Assembly: GCA_021300015.1 (NCBI GenBank)
Contig: JAJTFB010000005.1
Location: forward strand, 62,001 to 126,000
Reading direction: 5' to 3'
Origin: Pirellula sp.
GTDB taxonomy: Bacteria > Planctomycetota > Planctomycetia > Pirellulales > Pirellulaceae
DNA: 64,000 nt
Shown one piece after another: positions 46,108-54,517 of the stretch (positions within the stretch are counted from its first letter, which is position 1; every line of letters begins with the position of its first letter). The notes below the pieces were generated by a model. The model made no database searches. It had not been told where the DNA came from and saw only the letters and a list, made by a program, of their open reading frames with translations. Position numbers and translations under genes: made by a program.

Positions 46108-47007
46108 TTTGTGATTTCCAATCCGGTGGCGGGCAAGCGGTTCCAGCAAGGGTTGCGCTTGCCCGATTGGATCACCTCGGATGCTCAGCAAGTGATGCAT
46201 CGAGAGACGGAGTACCAAGGCCATGGTGAATCGTTGGCCAAGGAAGCTTGCCAGCAAGGCTTCGACACCATCATCGCTGCAGGTGGAGATGGGACGATCC
46301 ATGAGATTTTAAACGGGGTCCTAGATAGCCAATCGACAGAGGTTCGCATGGCCATCATGCCTATGGGGACAGCCAACGATTATGCCTATTCGCTCGCACA
46401 GCGACCAAGGCCCCGAGAACGATTTACCCAGCGCGTCGATATCGGTGCATTGGATTGCAATGGTCAACGAAGGTACTTTGCCAACGTGGCTGGAATCGGA
46501 TTTCCTGGCCGGGTCGCGGAACTCGCAAGAGGGATGAAGCGATTGCCGGCCCGCTTGCGATACACCCTTGCCATTTTACGATGCATGGGGGCCTCCTACC
46601 GCACCGATCCGGTCCGGATCGACGCCCAAGAGCCAAAGTCCTACTTGATGATCAGCGCCGCGATCGGACTGAGAGAAGGAAGCTATCCGCTGACGCCCCA
46701 TGCGAAGCTAGACGATGGACTTTTCGACTTGCTACTCGTCGGCGCGTTGCGACGAAGGGATATCGTAAGGTACTTTCCTCGCATGATTCGCGGGGATATA
46801 CCTACAAGCGATCCTCGGATCACGACCGACCGGAAGTCCAAAATAGAGATAGAGAGTGCGGCAAGGATCCCTTTGCACTTAGACGGCGAAGATCCTTGGA
46901 GAGCCCTAAGGCCAGCGGCTCTTGGTCAGGAGTTCCGATTGGTATTGAGCGTTATCCCCAAGGCAATCGTGATGGAGTTGTGTGAAAAAGAGGGGCTTGA
47001 GCGATGA
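46099..47007 (+). CDS. Diacylglycerol/lipid kinase family protein (YegS/BmrU-like)
   Basis: A 302-residue soluble kinase. VFVISNPVAGKR starts the fold, AAGGDGTIHEILNGV is the nucleotide-binding GGDGT motif, and MPMGTANDYAYSLA is the conserved G-T-x-N-D segment. The C-terminal half is beta-rich and ends near LHLDGEDP, also usual. Members phosphorylate diacylglycerol, sphingosine-like or other lipids; the substrate here is unknown. Start at ATG 46099 is the third of three ATGs in a 10-bp repeat. The next gene follows within about 55 bp. Confidence 0.9.
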   Translation: MRVFVISNPVAGKRFQQGLRLPDWITSDAQQVMHRETEYQGHGESLAKEACQQGFDTIIAAGGDGTIHEILNGVLDSQSTEVRMAIMPMGTANDYAYSLAQRPRPRERFTQRVDIGALDCNGQRRYFANVAGIGFPGRVAELARGMKRLPARLRYTLAILRCMGASYRTDPVRIDAQEPKSYLMISAAIGLREGSYPLTPHAKLDDGLFDLLLVGALRRRDIVRYFPRMIRGDIPTSDPRITTDRKSKIEIESAARIPLHLDGEDPWRALRPAALGQEFRLVLSVIPKAIVMELCEKEGLER

Positions 47008-47061
47008 CGTTATTGAGCGATGATTTTATCGAGGTATCTACGGGCAGCGAAAGGGAATGCA

Positions 47062-48165
47062 ATGGTATCAAGACGAGACTGGATAGGCTGGGATTGGATC
47101 GGCTCACTAGGATCGATGGTAGTCTTTCTGGCTTCGCTGGCCGGAGTTGCTCGAGCCGAGGAGTTTTGGAAGCTTGCGTCGACAGGAACCCAAGCTTCGC
47201 TTCGGGGGTTATCCCCAGTCGATCGATCGACGGCCTGGGCGTGCGGTAGCCGATCGACTTTGGTAAGGACCATCGACGGGGGGATGACTTGGACCGTCCA
47301 TCCCATCGAGGGCTTAGAGACCACCGAGTTGCGATCGATTCATGCATGGTCGGCCGATGAGCTCGTCGTGGCCACAGCAGGATCTCCTTGCCGAATCTAC
47401 CGAACGAGCAATGCGGGTCAATCCTGGGATATCGTTTATGAGAATCGCAACCCACAAGCGTTTATCGATGGGTTACGGTTTGTTGACCAGAAGGAGGGGT
47501 TCGCATTTGGCGATCCGATCGACTCGAAGCTCATGGCCTTGCGCAGTGGGGACCGAGGACTTACATGGCAATCGGCTGGCGTTGAAGACTATCGCATGCA
47601 GGAGCATGAGGCTGGTTTTGCCGCAAGCAACAGCAGCCTTCTTGTGTTCCGAGCCAAGCCTGCTGCGAGATTATCGGTGTGGATAGGTCTTGGAGGAGCC
47701 GCTGGGCCAGCGCAGATTTTGACCAGTACCGATGCGGGGCTGAGTTGGTCCCGAAGTTCGATTGCGACGATTCCGAGTGGTAAATCCTCAGGGATTTTTT
47801 CGATTGCGATGAGTCCAGAGGGTCGGGCCGTTGCCGTCGGGGGAGACTACATGGAGCCCGATTCGAATCGGGGAAACATTGCGATCTATGATTCCGAAGC
47901 AGGGGTCTGGCAAGCCGCCGAGGGGCAAGTCCCAAGAGGTTTCCGTTCGAGTGTGGTTTTTCTACCCGAGGCGCTGAGCATAGAGCATCCACAAGCGGCA
48001 TGGATAAGGTGGATATGTGCGGGCCCCAACGGGTGTGATTTCAGTGAGGATGGCAAAACTTGGTATGCATTGAGCGAACAACCATTTCATAGTCTCGCGG
48101 TAGCCAGCGACAAGAGCCTTTGGGCATGCGGACCAGAGGGTCGAGTCGGAATACGGAAAGAGTGA
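47062..48165 (+). CDS. Exported YCF48/BNR-repeat beta-propeller protein
   Basis: 367 residues from ATG 47062 (AAAGGGA upstream), with a signal peptide (SLGSMVVFLASLAGVARA); an ATG at 47020 would add 14 residues. The body has repeated motifs of the type TIDGGMTWTV, TSNAGQSWDI, SGDRGLTWQS and STDAGLSWSR, the S/T-x-D-x-G-x-T-W blades of YCF48-like and sialidase-type propellers. No catalytic residues are evident. Relatives include photosystem II assembly factor-like proteins and uncharacterised exported propellers. Confidence 0.85.
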   Translation: MVSRRDWIGWDWIGSLGSMVVFLASLAGVARAEEFWKLASTGTQASLRGLSPVDRSTAWACGSRSTLVRTIDGGMTWTVHPIEGLETTELRSIHAWSADELVVATAGSPCRIYRTSNAGQSWDIVYENRNPQAFIDGLRFVDQKEGFAFGDPIDSKLMALRSGDRGLTWQSAGVEDYRMQEHEAGFAASNSSLLVFRAKPAARLSVWIGLGGAAGPAQILTSTDAGLSWSRSSIATIPSGKSSGIFSIAMSPEGRAVAVGGDYMEPDSNRGNIAIYDSEAGVWQAAEGQVPRGFRSSVVFLPEALSIEHPQAAWIRWICAGPNGCDFSEDGKTWYALSEQPFHSLAVASDKSLWACGPEGRVGIRKE

Positions 48166-48328
48166 GATTCCTTCAGGCTTCAAATCGCAAACAAACAGGT
48201 CAAACGGCGAGGTTCCCAAGAGAGGAACTTTTTCTATCAACACAGCAACAGGCGTCCCTTTAGCGTAAAATAGGAAGGGTATTTGTATTGCAAATAGCCC
48301 CATGGACTGCTTCAGGAGAAATCTTGCC

Positions 48329-49174
48329 ATGAAACGCTCGCTTTCGTTTTTTTCCGTAGTCTTTGTTCTTTTCCAACTCCTTGCGCCGCTGCATCCGGCC
48401 AAAGCCCAAGCGCCCAAAGAGATCACCAATAGCATCGGGATGAAGCTGGTGCTGGTCCCTAAAGGGACGTTCATGATGGGCTCGCCCGAGAGCGACGTGA
48501 ACCGTCAAAAGAACGAAACCCAGCACGAAGTGACGATCAGCAAGGGCTACTATCTTGGTGTGTACGAAGTAACGCAGGCACAGTACGAAAAGGTGATCGG
48601 TAAGAATCCGAGTCTCTATCAAGGGGCAATAGTTGGTAACGAGAATGCAGATCTCCCTGTAGAGAATGTTTCATGGCATGATGCGGTCGAGTTTTGCAAA
48701 AAGCTATCGGACCTGCCTGAGGAGAAGAAAGCAGGCCGCGTGTATCGCTTACCGACGGAGGCCCAGTGGGAATACGCGTGTCGCGCTGGTAGCAAGACCG
48801 CTTATTCATTTGATGATGAAGAGGGTTTGCTGCCCGAGTACGGTTGGTTTAGCAGCAACAGTTCTGAACGGACACATACGGTTGGACTTTTGGAGCCGAA
48901 CGCTTGGGGCCTATACGATATGCACGGGAACGTCTGGGAGTGGTGCAGCGACTGGTACGGTGAATACCCCAAGGGTGCCGTCAGCGATCCGACTGGCCCA
49001 TGTGAGGGCTCGGACCGCGTGTTCCGTGGCGGCACTTGGCTCCGCGTGGCCGCGAGTTGTCGGTCGGCGGCCCGGAACTGGCGCGACCCGTCGCGCCGCA
49101 GCTCCGACTACGGCTTCCGTGTTGCCCTGAGTCCATCCGGAATCCCCAAGTCGCCGGAGGCGGACAGCAAGTAA
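48329..49174 (+). CDS. Secreted SUMF1-fold (FGE-like) protein without FGE cysteine pair
   Basis: 281 residues from ATG 48329 (AGGAGA upstream) with a signal peptide ending about AKAQA. MVLVPKGTFMMGSP-like start (LVLVPKGTFMMGSPESD), EVTQAQYEKVIG, RLPTEAQWEYACRAG, and GNVWEWCSDWYG are classic SUMF1/formylglycine-generating domain motifs. However GGTWLRVAASCRSAARN has only one cysteine where true FGEs have two, so sulfatase activation is unlikely. The last 45 residues are coded by much more GC-rich DNA than the rest. The fold is also that of DGR variable proteins; no reverse transcriptase was found nearby. Confidence 0.85.
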   Translation: MKRSLSFFSVVFVLFQLLAPLHPAKAQAPKEITNSIGMKLVLVPKGTFMMGSPESDVNRQKNETQHEVTISKGYYLGVYEVTQAQYEKVIGKNPSLYQGAIVGNENADLPVENVSWHDAVEFCKKLSDLPEEKKAGRVYRLPTEAQWEYACRAGSKTAYSFDDEEGLLPEYGWFSSNSSERTHTVGLLEPNAWGLYDMHGNVWEWCSDWYGEYPKGAVSDPTGPCEGSDRVFRGGTWLRVAASCRSAARNWRDPSRRSSDYGFRVALSPSGIPKSPEADSK

Positions 49175-49320
49175 AGCGGAGACGGTGGTCGTAGGCACGG
49201 AGGTCGCGCGGCGGAGCAGCGACCGGAGATGCCGTAGACCACTGGCGAAGCCGCCTTAGACAAGTTCGCGCTGCACCGGGTGCCTAGCACCGATTTGGGC
49301 CTTCCTTTGTCTCTTTTCCC

Positions 49321-49458
49321 GTAGCCATCCGCTGCCAAGCGGTGGAAAGCGGCGCGAGTAACGCTTCCACCGTCTGGCGACAGGTGGCTTCGTCCGAGGA
49401 ACCGGAATCGTCGGCTGTCGAATCGTAGCCATCCGCTACCAAGCGGTGGACAGCGGCG
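49321..49458. repeat. 34-bp direct repeat, two copies 104 bp apart
   Basis: GTAGCCATCCGCTRCCAAGC and the continuation GGTGGAMAGCGGCG occur at 49321-49354 and 49425-49458 with two mismatches. The spacing is not a multiple of three, so it is not a protein repeat. Confidence 0.8.
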
Positions 49459-49546
49459 ACAAGTCGTTCTTGGATCGCGGAGCCGAAGCTTGTCAGGCTA
49501 TTCGAGACCATGCAATGTTCTGAAGGCCAACGAGAGACCGGGCTCC

Positions 49547-49827
49547 GTACCGGGTGCCTGGCACCGATTTAGCCGCCTGTTTGCTAGCATCCGCTCTGGC
49601 GACGCACCGGGCACCTGGTGCCTGGCACCGATTTAGCTGCCTGTTTGCTAGCAACCGCTCTGGCGACGCACCTGGTGCCTGGCACCGATTTGAGCCGCCT
49701 GTTTGCTAGCAACCGTCCTGGCGACGCACCGGGTGCCTGGCACCGATTTGGCCGCCTATTTTCCGCACCTGGTGCCTGGCACCGATTTGGCCGCCTATTT
49801 TTGCTAGCATCGACCTGGCACCGATTT
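49547..49827. repeat. GGTGCC palindrome array
   Basis: The core GCACCKGGTGCCTGGCACCG followed by ATTT begins at about 49547, 49611, 49668, 49726 and 49765, with a truncated copy at 49813. Each contains GGTGCC-T-GGCACC, able to form a 6-bp hairpin. The sequences between cores (GCCGCCTGTTTGCTAGCA and GACGCACC types) are nearly identical, so the true unit is about 58 bp. Isolated cores lie at 49273 and about 49951. Confidence 0.9.
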
Positions 49828-49838
49828 GGCGGCCTGTT

Positions 49839-49940
49839 CCGCCCTTTCAGGGCTAGCGACTTTTGTTGCGTACCGAATCCCAGGGCGGCGCTTCGCTTTG
49901 CCCTGGGCTATCCCCTTGCGCCCCGTTGGGGCATAAAGCC
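49839..49940. repeat. REP-type palindromic repeat, copy 4 (inverted)
   Basis: It has CGCCCTTTCAGGGC, then CCCAGGGCGGCGCTTCGCTT and GCCCTGGGCTAT, then GCCCCGTTGGGGC, matching copies 1 and 2 in reverse, 30 kb away. It directly abuts the GGTGCC array. Confidence 0.85.
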
Positions 49941-50149
49941 ATCTGGCGTCGTACCTGGTGCCTGACACCGATGTGGAACCCCCAATGCCTGACATCCGAT
50001 TACGCTAGCAATGACGATTTTGAGGGCGAGCGCGAGATCAAGTTCAAATTATTTTACTATTATTGATCCTTATTAACCAAGAGTCTTCTAGCTGAGTCCA
50101 TACCCCAGCAGTCTCCAGGAAAGGAAACGAAAGCAGATCCCCAAAACAG

Positions 50150-50223
50150 CGAGGTCGACGGGGCTCGAACCCGCAACCTCCGGATCGACAGTCCGGTGCT
50201 CTAACCAATTGAGCTACGACCCC
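50150..50223 (-). tRNA. tRNA-Asp (GTC)
   Basis: Read leftward from 50223. The acceptor GGGGTCG pairs with CGACCTC (one G-U). The D arm is TAGCTCAATTGGTTAGAGCA. The anticodon stem CCGGA/TCCGG encloses CTGTCGA with anticodon GTC. The T arm is GCGGG-TTCGAGC-CCCGT. No CCA is encoded. All four arms close well. Confidence 0.95.
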
Positions 50224-50305
50224 GGAAAGAAACATCATGCCGCGTGGCGACTTTGTAGAGATCGATGTTCCCTTGCCAAGGCAAAATCTCGCTTTGGGAT
50301 GGGCA

Positions 50306-50333
50306 AGTATAGCGTGATGTTCGGCTGAATCAA
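50306..50333 (-). promoter_or_regulatory. Promoter candidate for tRNA-Asp
   Basis: On the minus strand TTGATT (complement of 50328-50333) and TATACT (complement of 50306-50311) are separated by 16 bp. Transcription would start near 50299, about 75 bp before the tRNA. It lies just past the stop of the porin-like gene. Confidence 0.6.
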
Positions 50334-50344
50334 GCTCAAGCGGG

Positions 50345-51808
50345 TCAAAAACGGATGGCGAATTGGTTGTAGACGATCCAGCCTGAATTGTCGTCTAAAA
50401 CCGCAAAATCGGTATCCCGGTAGTCGACCTGCACTCCGTACTGGATCGCCGGGGTGATGTCCCAGAACAAGCATCCATAGTAGGCCGAATTCTTAGCAAT
50501 CGCGCCAGGGGTCGTTGGCAAATCCCTTCGAAGTGCTGCATCGATCCCGTAGCCCATGTGCAGATGCACGCGGTTGCTAAGGTAGAAAAAAGCCTCCAAA
50601 AATCCCCCTTGGCCACGTATCGCCTGGAAGGTCTGGGAGTTGAACGTCTGAAAAATGGTTCCGGCGTAATTGCCAAGGCCTTGGCCAAAATACCCTTCGC
50701 CGATGATCCCGAGTCGGTCGGTAAGGTTGATTTTACTGTCGACCGATACGCCACCGACATCGATGATCGATCGGATAGGGATATTCGGATCGATGTCCTC
50801 AAGGCTGTAGAGGATCTGCGCGTTTCGGATCCGACCGACCATTCCGGCCAGGGCCAGCTCCAAGGGCCGCTCGTTTCGCCCGCCGGCCAACGGCTCGACT
50901 TCCCCTATTCCGAGAACTCCACGAACCTCGATGTTAGGAATGCCATCGGATTCGGTCGTCCGCCGACTCGAATCGATCAATACCGTCGAGATCGGATCGC
51001 TCAGTGCGGTCTGCAAGGTGGCTTGGAAGGCATCGGTGGGTTTCCAGAACGCTTCTGCTCGAAGTTGCCCGCGAAAAGTTCCTGCGTTTCCTGTACCACC
51101 CATGAGGGTCATCGGGATAACGATCGGATCGCGCGGTGCAAACAGGTCGGGCTGAAGACCGGCAGTGAATCGAAAGTGCTCGTTGCGAGCTTCGCCAAAG
51201 GCGACGATGGGCATGAACCCATAGATATCCGACGTCAGGCTCGAGCTGGTGAAGTAGAACTTACCAAACGCACCGGTCTGCCAGCCGGCGACCTCGGGAC
51301 CAGCGTAATTGAATTGCAAGTTCGATTGCCTCGCATGGGCTTCGAACGTCGGCGTATCCCCTCCAAAAAGCGACGGGGGCAACATAAACAGTGGGCTCCA
51401 AGGAGCAAACGAGCGGTCTGATCCATAGACGCCTAAAACCGACAAGGCTCCCGATACACGAAGCGTTCCAGCACCGCTTTGCAATAACACTCCGCCGCCG
51501 GCGGGCTCTTTGGAACTCAGCACGCTAGGGGCTGGGGCTTGGAGGTAATAAACTTGGGGGGCGAGTCCCTCTTGCAGCTCCGGTGCAATGACTTGTTCGG
51601 AGAGCAAGGCAGGGGGCTGCTTGGCCGGGAGTGTGAGTTCCTTGGCCGCCTCGATCGAGCTTGCCAAGACGACCTGTGGATCTAGGGAGTTTTCGTTGAG
51701 TTTAAGCTGAACTGTGGCCGGCTCGGTTTGGCAAAACGCTAGGTCTATGGTCAAGAGCAGCCAAGCGACCGAGCTCAAAAGAATCGATGGATTGCCGGTC
51801 ATCTGCAT
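50345..51808 (-). CDS. Outer-membrane porin-like protein
   Basis: About 487 residues from ATG 51808 (MQMTGNPSILLSSVAWLLLTIDLAFC, signal peptide); an ATG at 51880 is open but less likely. After a Pro/Leu-rich stretch the protein is built of alternating beta strands: GTLRVSGALSVLGVYG, SNLQFNYAGPEVAGWQTGAFGKFYF, FRFTAGLQPDLF, HLHMGYGIDAALR. It ends VYNQFAIRF with a terminal Phe, as required for BAM-inserted barrels. No specific porin family was recognised. It suggests an outer-membrane barrel, in line with a diderm envelope in planctomycetes. Confidence 0.75.
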   Translation of the reverse strand: MQMTGNPSILLSSVAWLLLTIDLAFCQTEPATVQLKLNENSLDPQVVLASSIEAAKELTLPAKQPPALLSEQVIAPELQEGLAPQVYYLQAPAPSVLSSKEPAGGGVLLQSGAGTLRVSGALSVLGVYGSDRSFAPWSPLFMLPPSLFGGDTPTFEAHARQSNLQFNYAGPEVAGWQTGAFGKFYFTSSSLTSDIYGFMPIVAFGEARNEHFRFTAGLQPDLFAPRDPIVIPMTLMGGTGNAGTFRGQLRAEAFWKPTDAFQATLQTALSDPISTVLIDSSRRTTESDGIPNIEVRGVLGIGEVEPLAGGRNERPLELALAGMVGRIRNAQILYSLEDIDPNIPIRSIIDVGGVSVDSKINLTDRLGIIGEGYFGQGLGNYAGTIFQTFNSQTFQAIRGQGGFLEAFFYLSNRVHLHMGYGIDAALRRDLPTTPGAIAKNSAYYGCLFWDITPAIQYGVQVDYRDTDFAVLDDNSGWIVYNQFAIRF

Positions 51809-51957
51809 CCCATTTTGGCAGGTGTCGTTTCGAAGTTCGGGAAACCACAAGCCAGAACAGATAGCAGAAAAGAAAAGCACAAATCAATAGCGAAGCCAGG
51901 AGCAACACTTTTCAGAGAAAATTCGGTCCTATATGTCCTATAGGTCCTATTTTCAAC

Positions 51958-53847
51958 TCAGATCGGTAAGCCTTTCCATCGAACGAAGGCTTCGATGGCC
52001 AAGTACTCGGGCAGGCCGAGTTTGTTGTAGTTGTCGGCGGTTCCTCGGTTGCGGTCTTCGGCACGTTGCCAGAACTCCCTTGGATCGCTTCCGGGGAAGA
52101 GCGCTTTGTCCTTCTGGCTTTCGTGCATGAAGATCGCATTGCGTTTGAGGGCCAGATCGCTGGGGCTAAGCGGCACAGCGATTTCGATTTCGTGAAGGGG
52201 GTATTCCTGCCAAGCTCCGCGATACAGGAGGACTTCCGGGAGCGTCTCGCCTCGGGACTTCCAATCCAGGAGCACCGCAAAGATCGCCTCGGCGCAGACG
52301 CGATGCGTGCCGTGTGGGTCGGCCAAATCGCCCGCGACATAGATCTGATCCGGCCTCAGGCGTCGCAGGAGTTCATCGATGATGGCGATGTCTTCGGGCC
52401 CAACGGGCTTTTTGGCGATGGTACCGGTTCGGTAAAATGGCAGATCGAGGAAGTGCAGATTGGACTCAGGGCAGCCGATGGACAGTGCCCCGGCTCGGGC
52501 TTCGTTTCTACGGATGAGTCCTTTGATATTCAGGATCGACTCGGAGTCGGGTTGGCCGGGGGCTTTGCGTTCGATATCGGCGCGGACCGCGTGGGCCATC
52601 TGCGTGGACTTGTCGCTGTCGATCCCGAACAGTTTGTTGTATTCACAGACCAAATCCGCGACCATACGAGCATCGTGGTCGAACACCGCAATGTTTCCGG
52701 AGGTCATGTAGGCAATATGCACCTGATGCTGGTCTTGGATCAGACGGATCAGCGTTCCGCCCATGCTGATGACGTCATCGTCTGGGTGAGGGCTAAAGCA
52801 TAGGGCGGTTTTGGATTGTTTACCTGCCGGGTGCGGATCGATGGTCTTCATCATCCAACCGAAGACCTTTTGCGAAACCTTTTCCGCAGAACCTTGTTTC
52901 CACAACAGTTCGTGCAAGTCATTGTTTCGGAAATCCTCGTCGGTGAGCTTCAGGAGCGGCTTGCCGGTTTGCTGGCAGAGCCATAGCGTAGCTCGCTTGG
53001 TCAACTCCTCGGTCCAGAGCACATGGTGCAAGAGCCATGGGGTTGCGACATCCTTCAGATAAGCCGCTGCGGGCGTATCGATCAGGGCCCTAACATCGGG
53101 GTGCTCTTGGAGCAACGACGCGGGAAGCCGCTCGGTCGTCGCCCCTTCGAGCGTCTCTGCGACCACCTTGGCTTTATGCTCTCCGAGGGCCAAGAGCAGA
53201 ATGCGTCGAGCTTCCAGAATGCTGCTTAGGCCCACCGTCAAGGCTTCGCTCGGGACATTGTTCTCTCCGAAAAAGTCGCTGGCAACACCCCGTCGGGTGA
53301 CTGCATCGAGCGTGCAGAGCCGGGTCTTGCTGCGCCTCGACGAGAACGGTTCATTGAATCCGATATGGCCATTCATTCCGATGCCCAGGAGGACCAGGTC
53401 GAAACCACCGCACAGTTCGATCGCTTCTTCGAATCTCAAGCAATGCGCATCGAGCAACTCCTCGGCGATGTTGCCATCCAAGCAATGCATTTGCTGGGCC
53501 GGTAAGTTCACATGCTGGGTCAAGTGCTCTCGCAACCAAGCCTGGTGCGACTGAGGGCTGTTGGACGGAAGTCGATAGTATTCGTCGAGCAGAAACAATT
53601 CGACGCTGCTAAAGTCAAGCGATTCCTCGCGGTGCAAGCGGATCAATTCGCGGAAGGTCGTCAGGGGGGTCGAACCGGCCGGCAGACCGATGACGGTCCG
53701 TTGGCCTAACGCAGCCCTTTCGCGGATCAATCCAGCCACGATGTGGGCGGCGTAATGGGAAAGTTCTTGGATGGTATCGAAACAAAACGCGGGTAGATTG
53801 GTACCTAGAACCGGGTGTGCTTTGCTGTTCTTCGGAGGAATCGCCAT
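51958..53847 (-). CDS. nagB: Glucosamine-6-phosphate deaminase fused to PIG-L deacetylase
   Basis: About 629 residues from ATG 53847; an ATG at 53895 would add 16 residues but overlaps the divergent gene. The N-terminal 270 residues are NagB: IGLPAGSTPLTTFREL, ELFLLDEYY with the catalytic Asp, and GIGMNGHIGFNEPFSS. The C-terminal part (about 350-560) is a PIG-L/LmbE zinc deacetylase: ALCFSPHPDDDVISMGG (HPDD zinc motif) and GDLADPHGTHRVC. The fusion could deacetylate an N-acetylglucosamine derivative and then deaminate it to fructose-6-phosphate. Related fusions are known in other phyla. Confidence 0.92.
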   Translation of the reverse strand: MAIPPKNSKAHPVLGTNLPAFCFDTIQELSHYAAHIVAGLIRERAALGQRTVIGLPAGSTPLTTFRELIRLHREESLDFSSVELFLLDEYYRLPSNSPQSHQAWLREHLTQHVNLPAQQMHCLDGNIAEELLDAHCLRFEEAIELCGGFDLVLLGIGMNGHIGFNEPFSSRRSKTRLCTLDAVTRRGVASDFFGENNVPSEALTVGLSSILEARRILLLALGEHKAKVVAETLEGATTERLPASLLQEHPDVRALIDTPAAAYLKDVATPWLLHHVLWTEELTKRATLWLCQQTGKPLLKLTDEDFRNNDLHELLWKQGSAEKVSQKVFGWMMKTIDPHPAGKQSKTALCFSPHPDDDVISMGGTLIRLIQDQHQVHIAYMTSGNIAVFDHDARMVADLVCEYNKLFGIDSDKSTQMAHAVRADIERKAPGQPDSESILNIKGLIRRNEARAGALSIGCPESNLHFLDLPFYRTGTIAKKPVGPEDIAIIDELLRRLRPDQIYVAGDLADPHGTHRVCAEAIFAVLLDWKSRGETLPEVLLYRGAWQEYPLHEIEIAVPLSPSDLALKRNAIFMHESQKDKALFPGSDPREFWQRAEDRNRGTADNYNKLGLPEYLAIEAFVRWKGLPI

Positions 53848-53882
53848 TGTCTCGGATTGGTCGGTCGAAGGAGGGACGTTCA

Positions 53883-54482
53883 GTGGAAAGGACATCGCAA
53901 ACGAAAATTTACACGAAAGTTCTCGAAGTGATTAGGCTACTTCGCGAATCCCGCAAGCGAATTGTGTTTGCCGAAAGCTGCACCGGTGGGTCGATCGCTG
54001 CGAATTTCACCCTGGTGCCTGGAGTTTCCGAGGTTTTTTGCGGTTCGATGGTCGTCTACCGCAACGATTCCAAAACGCAGTGGCTCGGTCTCGATCCGGC
54101 GATACTGGCCGATCCCGAAATAGGCCCCGTCAGTCCCCAAACCAGCCAATCGCTTGCCCGCCGGGTGCTTGAACTCACGCCAGAGGCGAGCTTCGCCTTG
54201 GCCATAACCGGCCACTTCGGGCCCGACGCTCCGGCACATTTAAACCGCCGAATCTTTATCGCTTTGATCCGACGGGAGGATTTCCAAGTCTGGACCAAGG
54301 ACGCGCTGCTGCCGGACCTTGCCTCCATAGACATTGAAACCGGCTACACAGAAAACGGCCCCATGACTGCTTCGAAAAAGGACGACGTGAGTAAAACTTA
54401 CCCCCAACTGCGAAGCGAATTGCAATCTCTAGCTGTCGAATGGACGCTCGATCTACTCATCGAAGCCCTTTTGCAGGGCTAG
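53883..54482 (+). CDS. pncC: CinA C-terminal/PncC-type nicotinamide-nucleotide amidohydrolase
   Basis: 199 residues from GTG 53883, with an excellent AAGGAGGG 7 bp upstream. RIVFAESCTGGSIAANFTLVPGVSEVFCGSMVVY holds the catalytic Ser of the amidase fold (ESCTGG), and SFALAITGHFGPDAP is the second conserved region. It hydrolyses nicotinamide mononucleotide to nicotinate mononucleotide in the NAD salvage path. The MoCF-like N-terminal half of full CinA is absent, so it is the stand-alone form. Divergent from nagB with only 35 bp between starts, it may share regulation. Confidence 0.9.
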   Translation: MERTSQTKIYTKVLEVIRLLRESRKRIVFAESCTGGSIAANFTLVPGVSEVFCGSMVVYRNDSKTQWLGLDPAILADPEIGPVSPQTSQSLARRVLELTPEASFALAITGHFGPDAPAHLNRRIFIALIRREDFQVWTKDALLPDLASIDIETGYTENGPMTASKKDDVSKTYPQLRSELQSLAVEWTLDLLIEALLQG

Positions 54483-54517
54483 TACCTCTCATCAACTTCC
54501 TCGCCCTTGGCTACGGG

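Larger units (their letters stand above)
49175..50149. other. Gene-free repeat field
   Basis: About 975 bp without a credible gene. In order it holds a GC-rich stretch continuing from the SUMF1-like gene (to about 49260), one GGTGCC palindrome unit (49273-49296), a 34-bp direct repeat (49321-49354 and 49425-49458), the GGTGCC array (49547-49827), a REP-type copy (49839-49940), a last GGTGCC unit (about 49951) and AT-rich sequence to the tRNA gene. Frames open through the arrays encode only the repeat. Confidence 0.8.

Noticed and set aside
48329-49174. Annotation as the sulfatase-activating formylglycine-generating enzyme
   Set aside because: Only one of the two active-site cysteines is present and the protein is secreted; the two sulfatases must be matured by an enzyme encoded elsewhere.
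49284-49511. Small leftward open frame of 75 codons resembling a helical protein
   Set aside because: It contains the 34-bp direct repeat in two different frames, which real coding sequence would rarely tolerate, and has no ribosome-binding site or known relatives by eye.
49547-49827. Possible CRISPR array (24-bp cores at roughly 58-bp spacing)
   Set aside because: The sequences between the cores are nearly identical to each other, the spacing is irregular (64, 57, 58, 39 bp) and no cas gene is present. It is a tandem array of a 58-bp unit.
49618-49965. 115-codon rightward open frame in the repeat field
   Set aside because: It encodes only the translation of the GGTGCC array and REP copy; the peptide repeats with the DNA unit and has no other support.
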